DNA of 64,000 nt from UBA1234 sp964400015 (GCA_964400015.1 CAYNRR010000004.1:1-64000); one strand, 5' to 3'; positions 34,446 through 50,200 are shown, numbered from the stretch's first letter. Notes: generated from the letters alone by a model not told the origin. Made by a program: numbers and translations.

Positions 34446-37400
34446 CTAGTTGACCCAAGTTGGGGCTGTTACTTTGGATGTTGAGCCTGTGTTGAAGTCT
34501 TTATATTCTGTTACTTTGCTTACATTCCAACTTGATAAATTTAATGAATATGTTGCATTATATCCTGTGCGATAAAACATATAGCTCATATCCGTTACAT
34601 TTGATACATTCCAATTATTTAAATTACCTATATTAAATGTTGTAGCACTTAGGGCTGCATCATCAAACATTGCATACATGCTTGTCACATTTGATACATT
34701 CCAGTTTCCTATGTTTCCTATGTTTCCTATATTGAATGTTGTGGCTTTATCAGCCGCATTCCAAAACATGCCATGCATAGTTGTTACTTTTGATACATTC
34801 CAATTACTTAAGTCTCCTATGTTCCATGTTGTAGCATTATAGCCTGCATAAAAAAACATACAACTCATATATGTTACGTTTGATACATTCCAGTTACTTA
34901 AGTCTCCTATGTTCCATGTTGTGGCTTGGTAGCCTGCATAATAAAACATATGTCTCATGTCTGTTACATTTGATACATCCCAGTTACTTAAGTCTCCTAT
35001 GCTCCATGTTGTTGCGTTATAGCCTGCAAATTTAAACATGCAACTCATGTCTGTTACGTTTGATGTATCAAGTTTTGCTAAATCAAATGTACCACAATTT
35101 TTAAACATATAGAACCAATACGCTGTACTTATTGGTGTTATTGTATCTTTTACTGAAACACTCTTTATATTTTCTCTATTACTATTCCAAGGAGCTAAGT
35201 TTGATTCTGTATAGTTATTTTCTTCAAATCCCGTATACACTGCCGTCACTGTTTTTCCATCATATGTACCTCCTGCTGAGTATTTTACTGTGTCTTTTAC
35301 AAATGTTAATGAGCCATCTGATTCGCAGTAAATTGCTTGTGCTATTTGTGGTGCAATGGCTACGTATGTGGCTGCTGTGTTGTTTGGTATGTTTGCTGGT
35401 GCGTAGCCTACGTTTGTTGCTTTGTTGTACCATTGTCCATTTGCTCCTGTGATGTATGTACTGCTTGGTGTTGGCAAGTAGCTAGATGTTCCTACGAATT
35501 TAAAGTTTTTGCCTAGTGAAACTTCTTCTAGTTTTATACATTCCTTAAACATATGACTCATATCGGTTACACTACTTGTGTCCCAACCACTTAAGTTTAG
35601 TTCTTTTAAGTTTCTACATTCTGCAAACATGTATGACATGTCTGTTACGTTTGATGTTCTCCATGCTCCTAAATCTCCTATGTCTAGTGTTGTTGCATTA
35701 TAGCCTGCACCACGGAACATGTATGCCATAGTTCTTGCATTTGATACGTCCCAACTGCTTAAATCTCCTATGTTCCATGTTGTCGCGTTATAGCCTGCAT
35801 TCCAGAATATATTTACCATTCTTGTTACGTTTGATACGTCCCATTTGCCGATATTTCCTATATCAAATGTTGTTGCGCTGTATCCTGCTCCTTTGAATAA
35901 TGCATTCATGTTTGTTAATTTTGATACATTCCAGTTACTTAAATCCCCTATGCTCCATGTTGTTGCACTATGTCCTGCACTAGCAAATATCCAACCCATT
36001 TCTGTGACATTCGATACGTCCCAATTATTTAGTTGTCCTATATTCCATGTTGTTGCGTTATATCCTGTATTTGAGAACATGTTTACCATACCTGTTACCT
36101 TTGACACGTTCCAGTTGTTTAAGTTTCCTATATTGAATGTTTCTGTGCTATAACCTGCGTATGAAAACATATAGCTCATATCTGTTACTTTTGATACATC
36201 CCAATTACTTAAATCACCTATATTCCATGTTGTTGCATTGTATCCTGCTTCCCAAAACATATTGGTTGTCTTTTCTACATTTGATACGTTCCATTTTCCG
36301 ATATTTCCTATATTAAACGTTTTTGCACTATGGGCTGCCCCTTTGAATAATGAACTTATATTGGTTACATTCGATACATTCCAATTACTTAAGTCTCCTA
36401 TGTCAAATGACGTCGCATTATATGCTGCCCCATTAAACATACTTGTCATTTCTGTCACGCTTGATATATTCCAATTACTTATATCTCCTATGTTCCATGT
36501 TGTTGCGTTGTAGCCTGTTTGTGCAAACATCATTACCATATTTGTCACTTTTGATACGTCCCAGTTATTTAAGTTTCCTATGTTGAATGTTTCTGCATTA
36601 TGACCTGCATTAGCAAACGTATATGTCATGCTTGTTACGTTTGACACATCCCATTTGCTTAAATCGCCTATGCTCCAATTTGATGTGCTGTAACCTGCAT
36701 TCCAAAATGCATTACCCATTCGAGTTACACTTGATACATCCCAGTTACTTAAATCACCTATGTTCCATGTTCTTGCACTATAACCTGCATCTTTGAATAT
36801 AGAACCAATATTTGTTACTTTTGACATATTCCAATTGCCTAAGTTCCCTATATCAAATGTTGATGCTTTGTAACCTGCGTTATTAAACATTCCACCCATA
36901 TTCGTTACATTTGATACATTCCAATTGCTTAAATCGCCTATGTTCCATGTTGTTGCATTATATCCTGAATTTTCAAACATTTCTGTCGTATAAGTTACGT
37001 TTGATACATCCCAGTCATTTAATCCTACTATATTAAATGTTGTCACATCATATCCTGCTTTTTCAAACATATAACTCATGTCTATTACTTTTTCTGTATT
37101 AAGTTTTGTTAAATCCAATTCTGAACAGTTTTTAAATTCATTGAACCAATATTTTGTGTACATTGGTGTGATTTCATCTACAACCATAACGTTCGTGATT
37201 TTTTCTCTATTTTCATACCATGGAACTTCATTAACAGTTTTATATTTTGTGGTTTCAAATCCTGTATATGCTGCCGTTACTGCTTTTCCATTATATGTAC
37301 TGCCTTTTGAGTAAATTACTGTGTCTTCTACAAATGTTAAGGAACCATCTGATTCGCAGTAGATTGCTTGAACTAGTTTTGGCATTACTGCTACATATGT

Positions 37401-38240
37401 TGCTGACGTATTGTTTGGTATATTTTCTGGTGCGTAGCTTACTCTTGTTGATTTGTTGTACCATAAACCTGTTGCTCCTTGAATATATGTACTATCTGGT
37501 GTTGGTAAGTAGCTATCTGTTCCAACAAATTTAAAGTTTTTACCCAAACTGATTTCTGCTAAGTTTGAGCATCCTGCAAACATATTTTGCATTGTTGTTA
37601 CACTGCTTGTGTCCCAACCACTCAAGTTTAATTCTTTTATTGCTTGGCAATTATAGAACATGTGTGACATATCTGTTACTTTCGATGTTTTCCATACTCC
37701 TAAATCGCCTACATTCCATGTTGTTGCATTGTATCCTGTTTCATAGAACATACAATTCATATTTGTTACGTTTGCTACATTCCATTTGCTTAAGTCTCCT
37801 AAGTCAAATGTTGTTGTACTATGACCTGCTTCATAAAACATACAGTGCATATTTGTTACACTTGATACATTCCAGTCACTTAAGTCGCTTATATTAAATG
37901 TTGTTGTGTTATAACCTGCTTGATAGAACATATCTCTCATATCTGTTACTTTGTTTGTATTAAGTTTGTCTAGTTCAAATTTTCCACAGTTTTTAAAGCC
38001 CATGAACCAATATGCTGTACTCTTTGGTTTAATTTCGTCTAACATTTCAACACTTGTAATGTTTCCTCTATATTCAAACCATGGTACTTCATCACCAGCT
38101 GTATATTTTTCATCTTCGAATCCTGTATATACTGCTGTTACTGTTTTTCCGTTATATATATCCCCTTCTGCATATTCGTTTGCATCTCTTGTGAATGTTA
38201 ATGAATTGTCGTCTGCCGAATAGATTGCTTGACTTATTTT
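34446..38240 (-). repeat. About 30 DUF285 repeats of 90 bp in three modules
   Basis: Each 30-residue unit reads like NW(N/D)VSNVT-x-M-x-x-MF-x-x-AGY-NATTWNIGDLS. Three modules, each opened by a QAIY-x-x-(S/D)DGSLTF-type segment and a WF-x-x-FKNC segment, hold about 5, 18 and 7 units in order from the N-terminal side. Modules 1 and 2 close with a GWDTSSVT unit and a YLPTP-x-STYI-x-GA segment before the next. DNA units are near-identical over long stretches. Confidence 0.9.
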
Positions 38241-41200
38241 ATTTCTTTCTTCACCGTTTTCATTTTTTATACCTATTGATGTTCCGTCTGGTGAATCTGC
38301 AATTATTGAAACATCTATTATTTCTACATAACCATAGTTTAGAATTCCTGTTGCTGTACTTTCGTTTGATGTTGCATATATTCCTGATGCTGTTTCTGAT
38401 GAATTCATTATTGTTAATAATCCTTTGTTTATGATTAGCTCAAATTCTTCTTCGGTTGTATGTGTGATGTTTTTGCCATTCATATCTATCACAATGTTCT
38501 TTGTTTCTGAGATTTCATATGGGCCATCTTGTGATAATGTTTGTAATATTGTTATTTTTGATGCTGTTGATGGATTATCATTAGCTGCGTCTATAGCGTC
38601 TTGCAATTTCAAATAATATGTTGTTTCTCCATTTTGTTCTAACATTATATTGTCTACTATCACATATATTGTGTCACTGCATACTTCACTTATGTTTTCT
38701 GCTGCATCTTTAAACCAAACGTATACTGTTTTTTCTGCTGTTGTGTTTGTGAATTCAAATGTATATTTTGTTCCTTCTGTATATCCTTTCCATTCTGTAG
38801 TGCTTAAATCTAGTGTTGGGTTTTCTGATGCGAAGTAATATTTTACGCCATATCCTGTATCGTTTCTATTATCTATTGCTGTTAATGTTAGCGTTACTGT
38901 TTTTTCATATACTTTTTCATCACCATCATTTATTACTACTGTTCCTGTTGGAGCAATTCTATCGATATTGTCTACTGATAATGAAATCGTTTGAGCTGTA
39001 TAGTTTACTCCATCAAATAATCTTGCATATACTGTAACACCATTTTCTGTTGCTGTATGAGTATATGTTGCATTATCATCTGTAATGTCTGTCCATGTTA
39101 TGCTTGCATCATTTGGATTTTTTATTCCTACTTGCTTTGTAACTGTTGTGCCTTCTGGCCATCCTGCACCATATAAAGCTTCCATATCTGCTATTGGCCA
39201 TTCTATTACAACGTCTACATCTCCACTTGTTGGTCCAGCTGGTACTGCTGCTATGTTTATTGTATCTGGAACTTGTTTTGTTGTAATTGTTGCTTCTCTA
39301 GATGTTACTACGTTGCCAGCATCATCTGTTGCTCTAGTTTTTACATGATATTTTGTACTTGCATATAATCCTGTAAAGTATGATAATGATTGCCATTTGC
39401 TTTCGTCATATTCTTCTCCATCTTTTCTAATGATATATTCTGTTTTTACAACTTCACCATCTTCATCTATTTGATTTGATATTGCCATTATTATTGACGA
39501 TGATGATTTTAGTGTAGGCATTGTATCTGATGCACCTACATTGTCTATCATTATGAATAATGTTTCGTCTGAATATGTTTTTGCGTATTGCTTCATTGCA
39601 TTACATGATGCGTAATAGTATACAGGTCCTGGCACGTTTGTAAATATTCCTGTTCCTAATGTTTCGACACTTGTTGATATTATTATGTCTTTTAGATTTA
39701 CATCTCCACTAAATGCTGCTGAACCTATCGCTGTATTTCCGATTTCTCCGTTTATACTTTCTAAGTTTAAGCATCCTTCAAATGCAGATGCACCTATGTT
39801 TACAAATGAATTCATGTCTATTGCTTTTATATTATTGTTTTTATAGAATGAATTTTCTGCAATAGTTTCTTTGTTTGATGAAATTGTGTAATTGCTTGAA
39901 GGATCTCTTCTACTATGTAAATATATTATTTTTGATTCGTCATCTACCAATGTATATGTCGATTCTACTTTTAGTGCTTTATTGCCACTTGCAATATCTA
40001 ATTTCAAGAAATTGTTTGTTCCCGCAAATGCACTTGTTGATATGTCTACTCCACTTCCTAATGTTGATGGAATTGAAATTTCTGATACATTTTCTAATGC
40101 ACTAAATACATAATCTCCAAGATATTCTATTCCTTCTTCTATTGTAAGCTTTGTTATTTTTGTAGCATCTTCTTTCCATGGAGTTTCACCATATGAGTCA
40201 TATCCTTTTGTCATTCCTGTACCTGTTGCTACAAGTTCTCCATCTTCTTTTTCATATGCAAATATTTTTTTGTCATTGTTTGCACTTATATCCCATGCTT
40301 TTATCATGGTTGTTGTTACATTTCCTGCTTTATCTTTTACATGTATATATTGTGTTTCACTTGTTAATGTAACTGTGCTACTATTACTCCAATTTGCATT
40401 GCTTAAATCTTTTGTTTCTGTTATTGCATATAAAAGAGTCGTATCTTTGTTGTCTGTCGCAATCACATCAATCATTAAGTTTGTTCCACTTTGCCATGTT
40501 TCTGATGTTATTAAGTCTGTTATAACTGGTGCTGTTTCATCAATTACTTTTATTGTTCTTACTAGTGTCATTTCAATTTTGCCGTTATATTTTACGTAGT
40601 ATGTAACGTGATATGTTCCAGCAATTTCGTTATTTACATCTGATTCACTTTCTACTGTTAGGCTTGGGATCTTAGCAGATGTTCCATTACCTGTTGAAAT
40701 TTCTTCTTCTAGTAATTTTACACCTAGTTCCACATATTCTTCTCTGTCAACCGTTGATACTTCTGTATCACCAATTAACTCTGCCAAGCATTTTATTCTG
40801 TATATTCCTAGTTCTGACCATTTGCTGTCTGCTTCATAGTCTTTCTCCATTTTTTCACTTGTCACATATAGATTTGTAACACTTGGAATTTCAACATCGC
40901 CGTTTATTGATATTATCGTGTTTTCATCTAATGCAATTAGTGTTTCTAAACTGCTTGAGTTTTTGAAGATATCTCCACTTATCGCTGGCGAGCCATCTAT
41001 TACTGCATATTGCATATTTGTATTAGATGCAAATGCTTCACTATCTATTTGTTTTACGCTACTTGGAACGTAAATATTTTTTAATTTAGTATTTTTAAAT
41101 ACTTTTGTTTGAAGTTGTGTCATATTTTCTGAAATTATAAAGTTTTCTATTCCAGTATTCATGAATGCTTCATTTGCTAATACCTTTACATTTTCAGAAT

Positions 41201-44200
41201 TTTCAACTGTTTTTAAACTTTCATCGTTCTTAAATGCTCTTTCACCAATCTCTACTGTTGATTGATTTAATATTACTTTTTGTAAGTTTTCTGATTCGCT
41301 AAACGCATATCCTGCAATTGTTTCTATGCCGTCTGGAATACTATATTCTGTTCTGCCGTTACCTATAGCATATTGATATAGCACTTGGCCAGATTTATCT
41401 ACAAGAGCTAAATTATTTATGCTTATATATTTTTTATTTTCTGTACTTACTATAATCGCACTCGCTTTATATCCCGCAAATGCACCAACTCCTATATTGT
41501 CTATACTTGCAGGGATATTTAATGTTTCATCGTTGTAGTTTCCTCTTTGTGTGTAGAATGCTTTTGAGCCTATAGATTTTACGCCGTCTTCTATAACAAT
41601 TTCGTCTATTATTGTATTTTCAAATGCTGCATATTTTACTTCTCTGACATTTCCCTTTATTGTTATGTTTTCGTAAATGCCATTTGAATTTGCAAATGCG
41701 TATGCACCAATTGTCATTAAACTATTTTCATATTCTATGCTAGAAAGTTTTTTAAATGTACTGAATGCGTAATCACTAACAGCAATCAACGTATCTGGCA
41801 ATATTATTTTTTCTATTGTGTTTTCTGTTGTTGATATTGCATTTGTTCCGTTTCCTACATCAATTATTTTGTATTCTTCATTTTCAAATATAAATGTGTT
41901 TGGTATTTCTAACTCTGATTCTTCGTTTACATTTGTATATTTTACAATCTTTGCATATTTTCCTGTTGTGTGAGTTACAACTACAAAGTTACCTACTGAT
42001 ATTTGCGATTCATTCCACGTGTTTGGAATTATATGAATATTTTTTGTGATTGTTTCTATATATTTTCCATCATAGCTCAATCTATAATTTATAGCGTAAT
42101 CACCAATTGTTTTATGATCTACAGTTCCTGTAACTTCTACGTTTATATCTTGATTATCTAAAGTATATTCTGTATCTCTATATTCATAATAATCTTTTCC
42201 TGTTGTGTCTACGTATTGAATGATTTCTTTTTCTGCATTTAATTCAAAATCATATACTGCTAATGTTATACTTGCTGTTCCTGGTAATGCTGATATGTTT
42301 CCTGCTTTATCTTTTGCCCAAGCGTATAGTGTATAGTCATCTGTTTCTTTTGGTAATGTGTATGTGTATGATTGTGCAACATCTTGCCATATAACCGATT
42401 GTGTTCTTGGATCTATTGTTGAATCTGTTGTAATAAATATTTGTGTGACTGCTCTATTATCAGTTGCTACAACTTTTACAGTCAATTCTCTGTTATTTGT
42501 TATTTCTGCACCTTCATTTATTATTACTTCTGAAACAACTGGAAGCACATCATCTATTCCTATAAATGTTGCTTGCTCTTTTGTTACATCGCTTTGTGCA
42601 TAACCAGACATAAGTGTATTTGAATCATAGTAGTATACATATCCTTTGCCTGTATCTGTTCCAGCTTCTGTACCTATATTAGTAAAAATTTGATTTCCTA
42701 CTAATGTTGTCACTTTTTTACTTATTGTTATATCTGTTAATTTCTTTGTTCCATAGAATGCTCTATTACCTATTGTTTCTATATCTTCTGATAATGTTAC
42801 ATATTGTAATGATGAACATCCTTCAAATGCATTAGCACCTATTGATTTGCCACCTATTTGTGTTTCGCTTATTATGTCTTTTAAGTTTTTAGCATTATAG
42901 AATGTTCCTTCTTGAATGTCTATATTTTTAGCTATATAGATGCTTGTTATTGTACTATTTTCAAAAGCATATGCTCCTATGTTTTCTACCGTTGCTGGTA
43001 ATACAACATCACCTAATGTTAGTTTTGTTGATGCAACATATACATTTTTGCTTGTTGCATCCATTAGCATTCCATTTGATACTTTAAATGTACCTTCCTC
43101 TACTTTTATACTTGAATAATTATTTGTATGTGCAAATGTATTTAATGCAATTTTTTCTACTGTTTCTGATATTTCTATTTCATTTACTTTCGTTAGATTG
43201 CTTAATACATTTTCTCCAAGTCCAATTACTTCATTTCTAACTTCTATTTTTGTAACAGAAGCTATGTAGTTCTTCCATGGTTTTTCTTCTTTTGCACCAA
43301 AGTCTTTTGTTGTTCCTCTGCATTCTATTGATAAAGTGTATTCTCCGTTACCATCTATATCTTTTAAAATGCCAAATGTTGTTGAGTTGGTATCACTTAT
43401 ATCGTACACTTTTATTTCTGTTGAAGTCATATTGCCTTCTGCATCTTTTGTCCAAACATACCATGTATCGCTTGTTAATAATTGTGCAGATACTTTGTTA
43501 CTCTCGCTCCAAGATATTGGTGCTTCATTAGTTTGTGTTATGCCATATCCTGTTACTGCAATGTTATCTGTTGCGTCGATTTCCAAGTAATAATTATTAT
43601 TGTTTGCAATAGCTCCTTCTTCTGGTAAATGTATATCGATTATTCTTGGTGCTTCTACGTCTTTCCATCTTGCATATAATATTACGTCTTCATTTGCTGT
43701 GTATGTATCGCCACCCAAATATTCTGTTCCTGTATAATCTTTCTTCGTGTTCCAGTTGATAAAGCTATAGCTTTCTTTTTCAAATCTGTTTTCTAAGATT
43801 GTAATATCTTTATCTTTTAATTTTATTTGTGTTGGCATTGAACCTGTTGCATTTACTGAATCATATATTATTGAATATGTATAGATATTTTCTGTGCTTA
43901 CATTTGATACATTATCTTGTACTTCAATTGATGTTATTCCTGCTTTTGATATTTCTAATGTTATAGATTTTTCATAGTCCGTTCCTGTAAAACTTTGTAA
44001 TGTTCCATCTACTTTTACATTTTTTATTCCACTTCCATTATCTATAATATCGACCTTTACTTTTACATATGTGTCACCATATTCAACAAATTCAACGTTT
44101 ATTGTTGGAGCTGTTTTATCTATGTTGTTAATATCATATTCTTCGCATGTTACATTTCCTGCTTGGTCTTTTAAGTATATGTATATTTTTTCATTTTCTG

Positions 44201-47200
44201 TTGCTGTATATGATAATGTTCCTGAGTTTGTTGGCGATACAATTATAGCCTTTTCGCCTTTTGTAGCTATATCATGATAATTGGTTGTGAATTCATATTC
44301 TACTATTCCTGATGCAGTATCTTCATATTCAACATTTACAAGTACATCTCCACTCGTCCATCCATTTGGATTAGATGTGATTTTTATTATACTTGGTGCT
44401 GTATTATCATATTTTGTTTCAACAGGATTTGAAACAGCATAGTTGTATGATCCATCCATTACGTGCAAGTAGAATGTATCCCACTCATTTATTTCTTTAG
44501 TTATTTCAAATTCTAATGTTTTTTCTTCAAGTTCAATCCATTCATTTTCTTTTGGTTCATCTGGTGAATTTGTAATAGCATATTTCCAGATACCAGACCC
44601 TTCATCACTTGCTTTACCTGTTAAAATTATTGTTTCGTTTGTCCAATATGTTTTGTCTGCTTCTAATGTTACATCTGTTGGTCCCCAAATATCATATGCA
44701 AGTTCTGAATGTTCTCTATCGTCTACTAAATTGAATAATAAGAATGTATCAACTGGTTGGTCAGTTACATTTCCTACAATTGATTTTTCTTCTTCTCCAA
44801 TAAATCTACCATCGTAGTAATTTAAGACTCCCGATGTTGAGTAATATCCATATGTTGTACCTTCAATTGATGGTTGTGTTTTTGATATTACTTCATTGTT
44901 TACACCTAATGTTAATGTACCTTTATAGTTGTTAATACCATATCCTGTCGAACCGTTTGTTGTTGCGTTTATATCTCCATCAAATATGTTTACTATTGAA
45001 TTTTCTTCAAGTTTTATGCCCGTAGATGTTCCTGCTGTTGAATCTACATTCATTGTAATATCTAGTATTCTAACTTCATTACGCGAACTTGTTGTAATAC
45101 CTGTAGCATTGCTTAATGTATTATTTACAGTTATTTTTGTTCCATCTAATATTAAACTACTATTATTTTTATTTTCAATACCTACTGTTCCTGTTGTAGC
45201 AATTGTACTATTAGTATCTTCATATGTTCCTGTGTTTATTATTGCTTTACTTGTGCTTGATACTGATGTTATTGTTGCCGATGTTGCATTTAGTATTGAT
45301 TTATTTTCGATTACTCCTATTCCATTTGATGTTAAGTTAGAACCTGTTTTTATTGTTGCTGTTCCTGAGTTTGTTAATGCATATCCATCTTTTGATGAGA
45401 TATCGCCACTAGCAAATTCAAGAGTTGCTCCTAGCATATTATTAAATGCATCTTTATTTGTTCCTGTTGTTGTTATGCTCGAATTAGTAGCGTTGAATGT
45501 TCCAGCTCTATTTTGTACTGCAACACCAACATTTGAATATATTGTTCCTTCATAAATTACAAATGTTCCTGAATTGTCAACTACTGATTTTTCTGAATCT
45601 GTTCCTTCTATGATACCATTATTGAAATTAACAGTTCCACTTGTGTTAATTCCTACAGCACCAACTATTAGTGTTGACTCATATACATTCAATGTTCCGA
45701 CATTGTTTATTGCTGTTCCTTTTGTTGCTGTAATATGTGTGTTAGTTAATTCTGCTGTTCCTGTATTTGATATGTTTATACCATAACCATTATTAGATGT
45801 AATCTCTGATGCTGTAGCAGTTACTAAAGTATTTGCGTTTACTTTTATTGCTGGACCATTTTTTGTAGTCAATGTTGAGCTATTTAATACTAAACTTCCT
45901 GTTGCATCTATTAGCATTTGATTTCCTTTTATTGTTGAATCATAGATGCTAGTTATTGATTCTTCAGTACTTATAGCTGTTTGATTTTCGCCAGCAACTT
46001 CTATTTCCAAATTGTAAATTTCTAGCTTTGAATTAGCATTATTTTTTATTGCTGTACCATTTGAATTTATATAACCATCAAAAACATTTAATACTCCGTT
46101 ATTAGTAATTGTTGTATTGTCAGATGTGTTGTTTAAAGTATTTGAGTTTAAGTTTATAGATACGTTTGTATTTCCTTTAATAGTTATACTTTCATCTGTA
46201 TCTTTTAATAATGTTATGTTTCCTTCTAACGTTTGCATTGCATTTAATGCATTTTGAATAGATGAATAATATGAAGCTTCGTCACCTTCTATTAAACAAG
46301 CTACCGTATTTATATAAATAGTTGAGCCACCCATTTCTGTAATTTCTACTTCTGATTGATTTCCAGCTAGATCTTCAACTATTCCTTTATAACTTGATAA
46401 GCTAATTTCTCCAAAGTCATCTTCATTAACATAGTATACGTATATTATTTTATCTCCACTTACGTATCCATAGTCTACTGTCTTTAAACCTTCCTCACCA
46501 ATTCTGATTGTTAATTCTGGAACTTTTGATTCTGTTATTGCAAGTTCTTCACTAAATGTTGCTGTAAATTCAATTGCGTTTCCTTGTGAATATGTTCCAC
46601 TTTCAGGGCTTGTTATATTTAATGATACTATTTCAGGTTTTATATCGTCTATCATTTCAAAATGTGCTTCTGTACTGTATTTATGTGCATAATCATACAT
46701 TGCTTTACATGATTGATAGTATTTTACTATACCTTTGTTGTATATGTTTTCACTATATATACCAATATGTTCAAATACACCGTTTATACTTGTATCTGCA
46801 CTTGCAACTTTAGTTACTGTTTTTGGAATTATAACTACACCTAGTTTATATGTATGTGCAAATGCACCTTCGCCTATTGTTGTTATATTTATTGATAATT
46901 CAAGTAAATGCAAGTTTTCGCAATGTAAAAATGCTTCTTTACCAATAGATGTTCCACCTATTTCTCCTGATATTTGATATAGTTCATTACAATTTTCAAA
47001 TACATTATCCCCTAATGTTGGATTACTATTTGAATTTATTAAACTTAAATTATCGTTTTTATAAAATGCATAATTGTTTATTTTTTCTACTGCTGAATTT
47101 ATTGTATATTCTTCCTTTGCGTCTATTCTTGAGTGTGAATATATTTCTGTTACATCTGAGTTATACAATGTGTACCCATTATATACAAAATTTTGATTTC

Positions 47201-50200
47201 CTTTTTCTATTGTTATATTTTCGTAATTATTAGTACGTGCAATAGCGTTTTCTTCTAATCTTGTTAAAGCTTTAGATATAGTTATTCTTGCTACGTTTTC
47301 CATATCTGCTAAAACGTAACTTCCTATACTTTCTACATTTCCTTGAATTGTTACATCTGTTACTTTTTCTTTATATTGTTGGAATGGAGTGTTTGTTTCT
47401 GTGTAAGATGCTGTTTCTCCTGTTCCTACTATTATCATTTCTTTTTCATTTTTTAATAATGCGTATATTCCTTTGTCTTGTTCTTTACTAATATCCCACG
47501 CATATACTGCTTGATGTGTAGTATTTTCTGCTGTGTCCATTACCCAAACATAATTCACTTCATCAGATAATTTTAGTCCTGTGTTTGATTTTTTAAATTC
47601 ATCCTTTGCTGGTACACTTTCTGAGTCTGTAATTGCGTATCCTAATATTTGTATGTTGTCTGTTGCTTCAATGTCTATCAACATTTTGTTTCCAGATTTC
47701 CAGCTTTCAGAAACTTTTATATCTTTTATTATAGGATTTTCTTTATCTATATTAGTTATTGCTAAGCTTTCCTCATCTATTATGTTTCCGTTTTTTATAG
47801 CTCGTGCATAAACTACAGTATTTTCTTCTATTTCAATAGATGAAGTATATACATCCCATGTTCCAGTTGTGCCTACACGATACTCTATTCTTAATTTATT
47901 ATCTAAACATGCTACTATTGCTCTAACATTGCCATTAGTTGGTTCTGTTGGAGTTGCTGTAATTGTTAGCAAGTCTTCACTTGGTGTAAATAACGCTTCA
48001 TATTCTCTATCTACCATGTTTACTAATGTAGCTGGATCAAGAGTTACATTTAATGTTGTTGTTGTTAATCCTGTTCCTGTCCAACCTGCAAAGTTATATC
48101 CTGTTTTTATTGGATTATATAATGTGAATGCAGGTGTATTTCTGTCATATTCCGTTGGGTTTTCACCTGTTGCTGTACCATCATTCAAGTTATATGTTAT
48201 TTTATATTTTTTCAATTTTGTTTTTGCTATTAAAGTAATATCTCTTGCAGGCATTTTGAATGTTGCATTAACGTTTTTATTTCCGTTTTCATTTACGAAA
48301 TTTGCATATTCTAATGATGTTTCTTCTGTTCCTTCTATTACCCATCTGTCAAATTCAAATCCTTCTGTTGGAGTTGCTGAGATTGTCACTTCTGTTTCAT
48401 AAGGTACTTCTACTGTTGTTCCTGTAGCTGTTGCATTTTCACCTTTTACTGTTAATGTGAATTTTGCTCTATAGTAATACAAACTTAGAACTGTGCTTCC
48501 ATCACCTTTTATTTCTGCCATTCCAACTCTTTGACTATGAGATTCATTTTCTACAAATCCATAAAATGCTCCATCTGTTTTTGCTTTAGCCCATGCTAAA
48601 TCTCCAACTTTTCCGTCATTAAAAACTTCTGTAAGTTTTAATTCATAATCACCTATCGAGCCTACTTTTTCTACATAGTGATTTACTGTGTATTTCATAT
48701 CTGTTCTTGGCGCCCATATTGCGTATAATGTTTTTACTGTATCATTTCCTGTTGGCAAATAATTTTCATTTTCTAATATTATTTCAGCTACATCATCAAC
48801 TGTTGCATCTTTTCTTTCTGACCAGCCTACAAATCTATAACCACTTCTTACGACGTCTACACCTGGTACTTGTATTGATGTTCCTGCTTCTGCATATACA
48901 GAGTCGATTGTTCCTGTTGCTCCATTCAAATCAAAGTTGATTAAATAATCAAACTTGATTTTTTGTGATTTTACTACTGATGTTGATTTATTTCCTACTT
49001 CGTCTTCTGTTCTTGTAACAAAGTCATATGTTTCTCCATTTACTAATGGTCCAATTAGTTTTCCTGTACTCCAGTCATAATCGCTTTCTGATGCAAGTGC
49101 TCCATCATGAATTCTATAACCATATTCTGTTTTTGATAACAAGTATGTATCTGGTGATACGTTATCTTTTTGATTTGATTCAACTATTACATATGGACCA
49201 GAAACTGTTAAAGTCGGTGCATCGCTTGAAGGTGCTGTTCTATCGTATATTATCGATGCTTTTACAATTTGATCTGTAACATTTGAATACTCATTTTTAA
49301 ACCATGCATATAATGTAATTCTTCCCTCTTGCGTTCCTAAATCATATGTGAAATTAGTTTTATAATCTTCCCATCTTGTGTCTGATGATGTTGGCTTTAA
49401 TGGGTTATTTTTTGCGATTATCATTTTATTTGCGCCATCTGCTCTTAGAACAATATCAACCATATTAGTTCTTACATTTGGATCACCATTGTTTACAATC
49501 ATTGATAAATTTGAAGGAAGACTATTTGTTTCTACAATTCCTGTAACGTTAACTTTTTTTACTGTTCTACCACCATTTTCTTCTGTTGCGATTACTGTAT
49601 AAACACCATTTCTTGAAACTTGAGTTGTAAAAGTTCCATCTGCTTGTTCTTCAGCAATCAATTCTCTTACCATTACAGTTAATTTCCCACCATACCTTGG
49701 AAAAGCACTAATTGTTAATTTGGCTTTAGCACTAGTTAAAGTACCATCTGCTAATTCACCACTAGATATAACAATGTTTGATATTATTGGTCCATCTTCG
49801 CTTGAAGTACTTCCAGAAACTGAATCTGAAAATGGTCTATGTATAATTTCGTCTTGATAATAAATTCCTTTTACATAGAATACTGTACCTGTTGAGTCAT
49901 ATACATAAACATCATCTTGTTTAAATTCCAATTCTGATGTTTCGATTTCATACTCTTTACCAAACTCAGCATTTTCATATTTAATTTTCCCCAAGTCAAC
50001 AACATAACCTGTTACCGTTATTCCGGTTGTATCAAAAGATTGAAATTCGTCAGGTGCATTTTTTAAAGTGACCTTTTTAAAACCTGCATTTATCCTTTCT
50101 TCTGTATCACCTTTATAAGCATTATTCAACCTAGCTCTTTGAACGCCTTCTTCAACATTCTTTACTTCTTCAGCAAAATTCGCATAATTAGCTTCGTCCG

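Noticed and set aside
34446..34600. LPXTG or other sorting signal at the end of the giant protein
   Set aside because: The C-terminus ends in a DUF285 unit and KVTAPTWVN with no LPXTG, hydrophobic tail or charged end.
34446..38240. CRISPR-like or satellite DNA from 90-bp periodicity
   Set aside because: Periodicity is fully explained by in-frame 30-residue DUF285 protein repeats.
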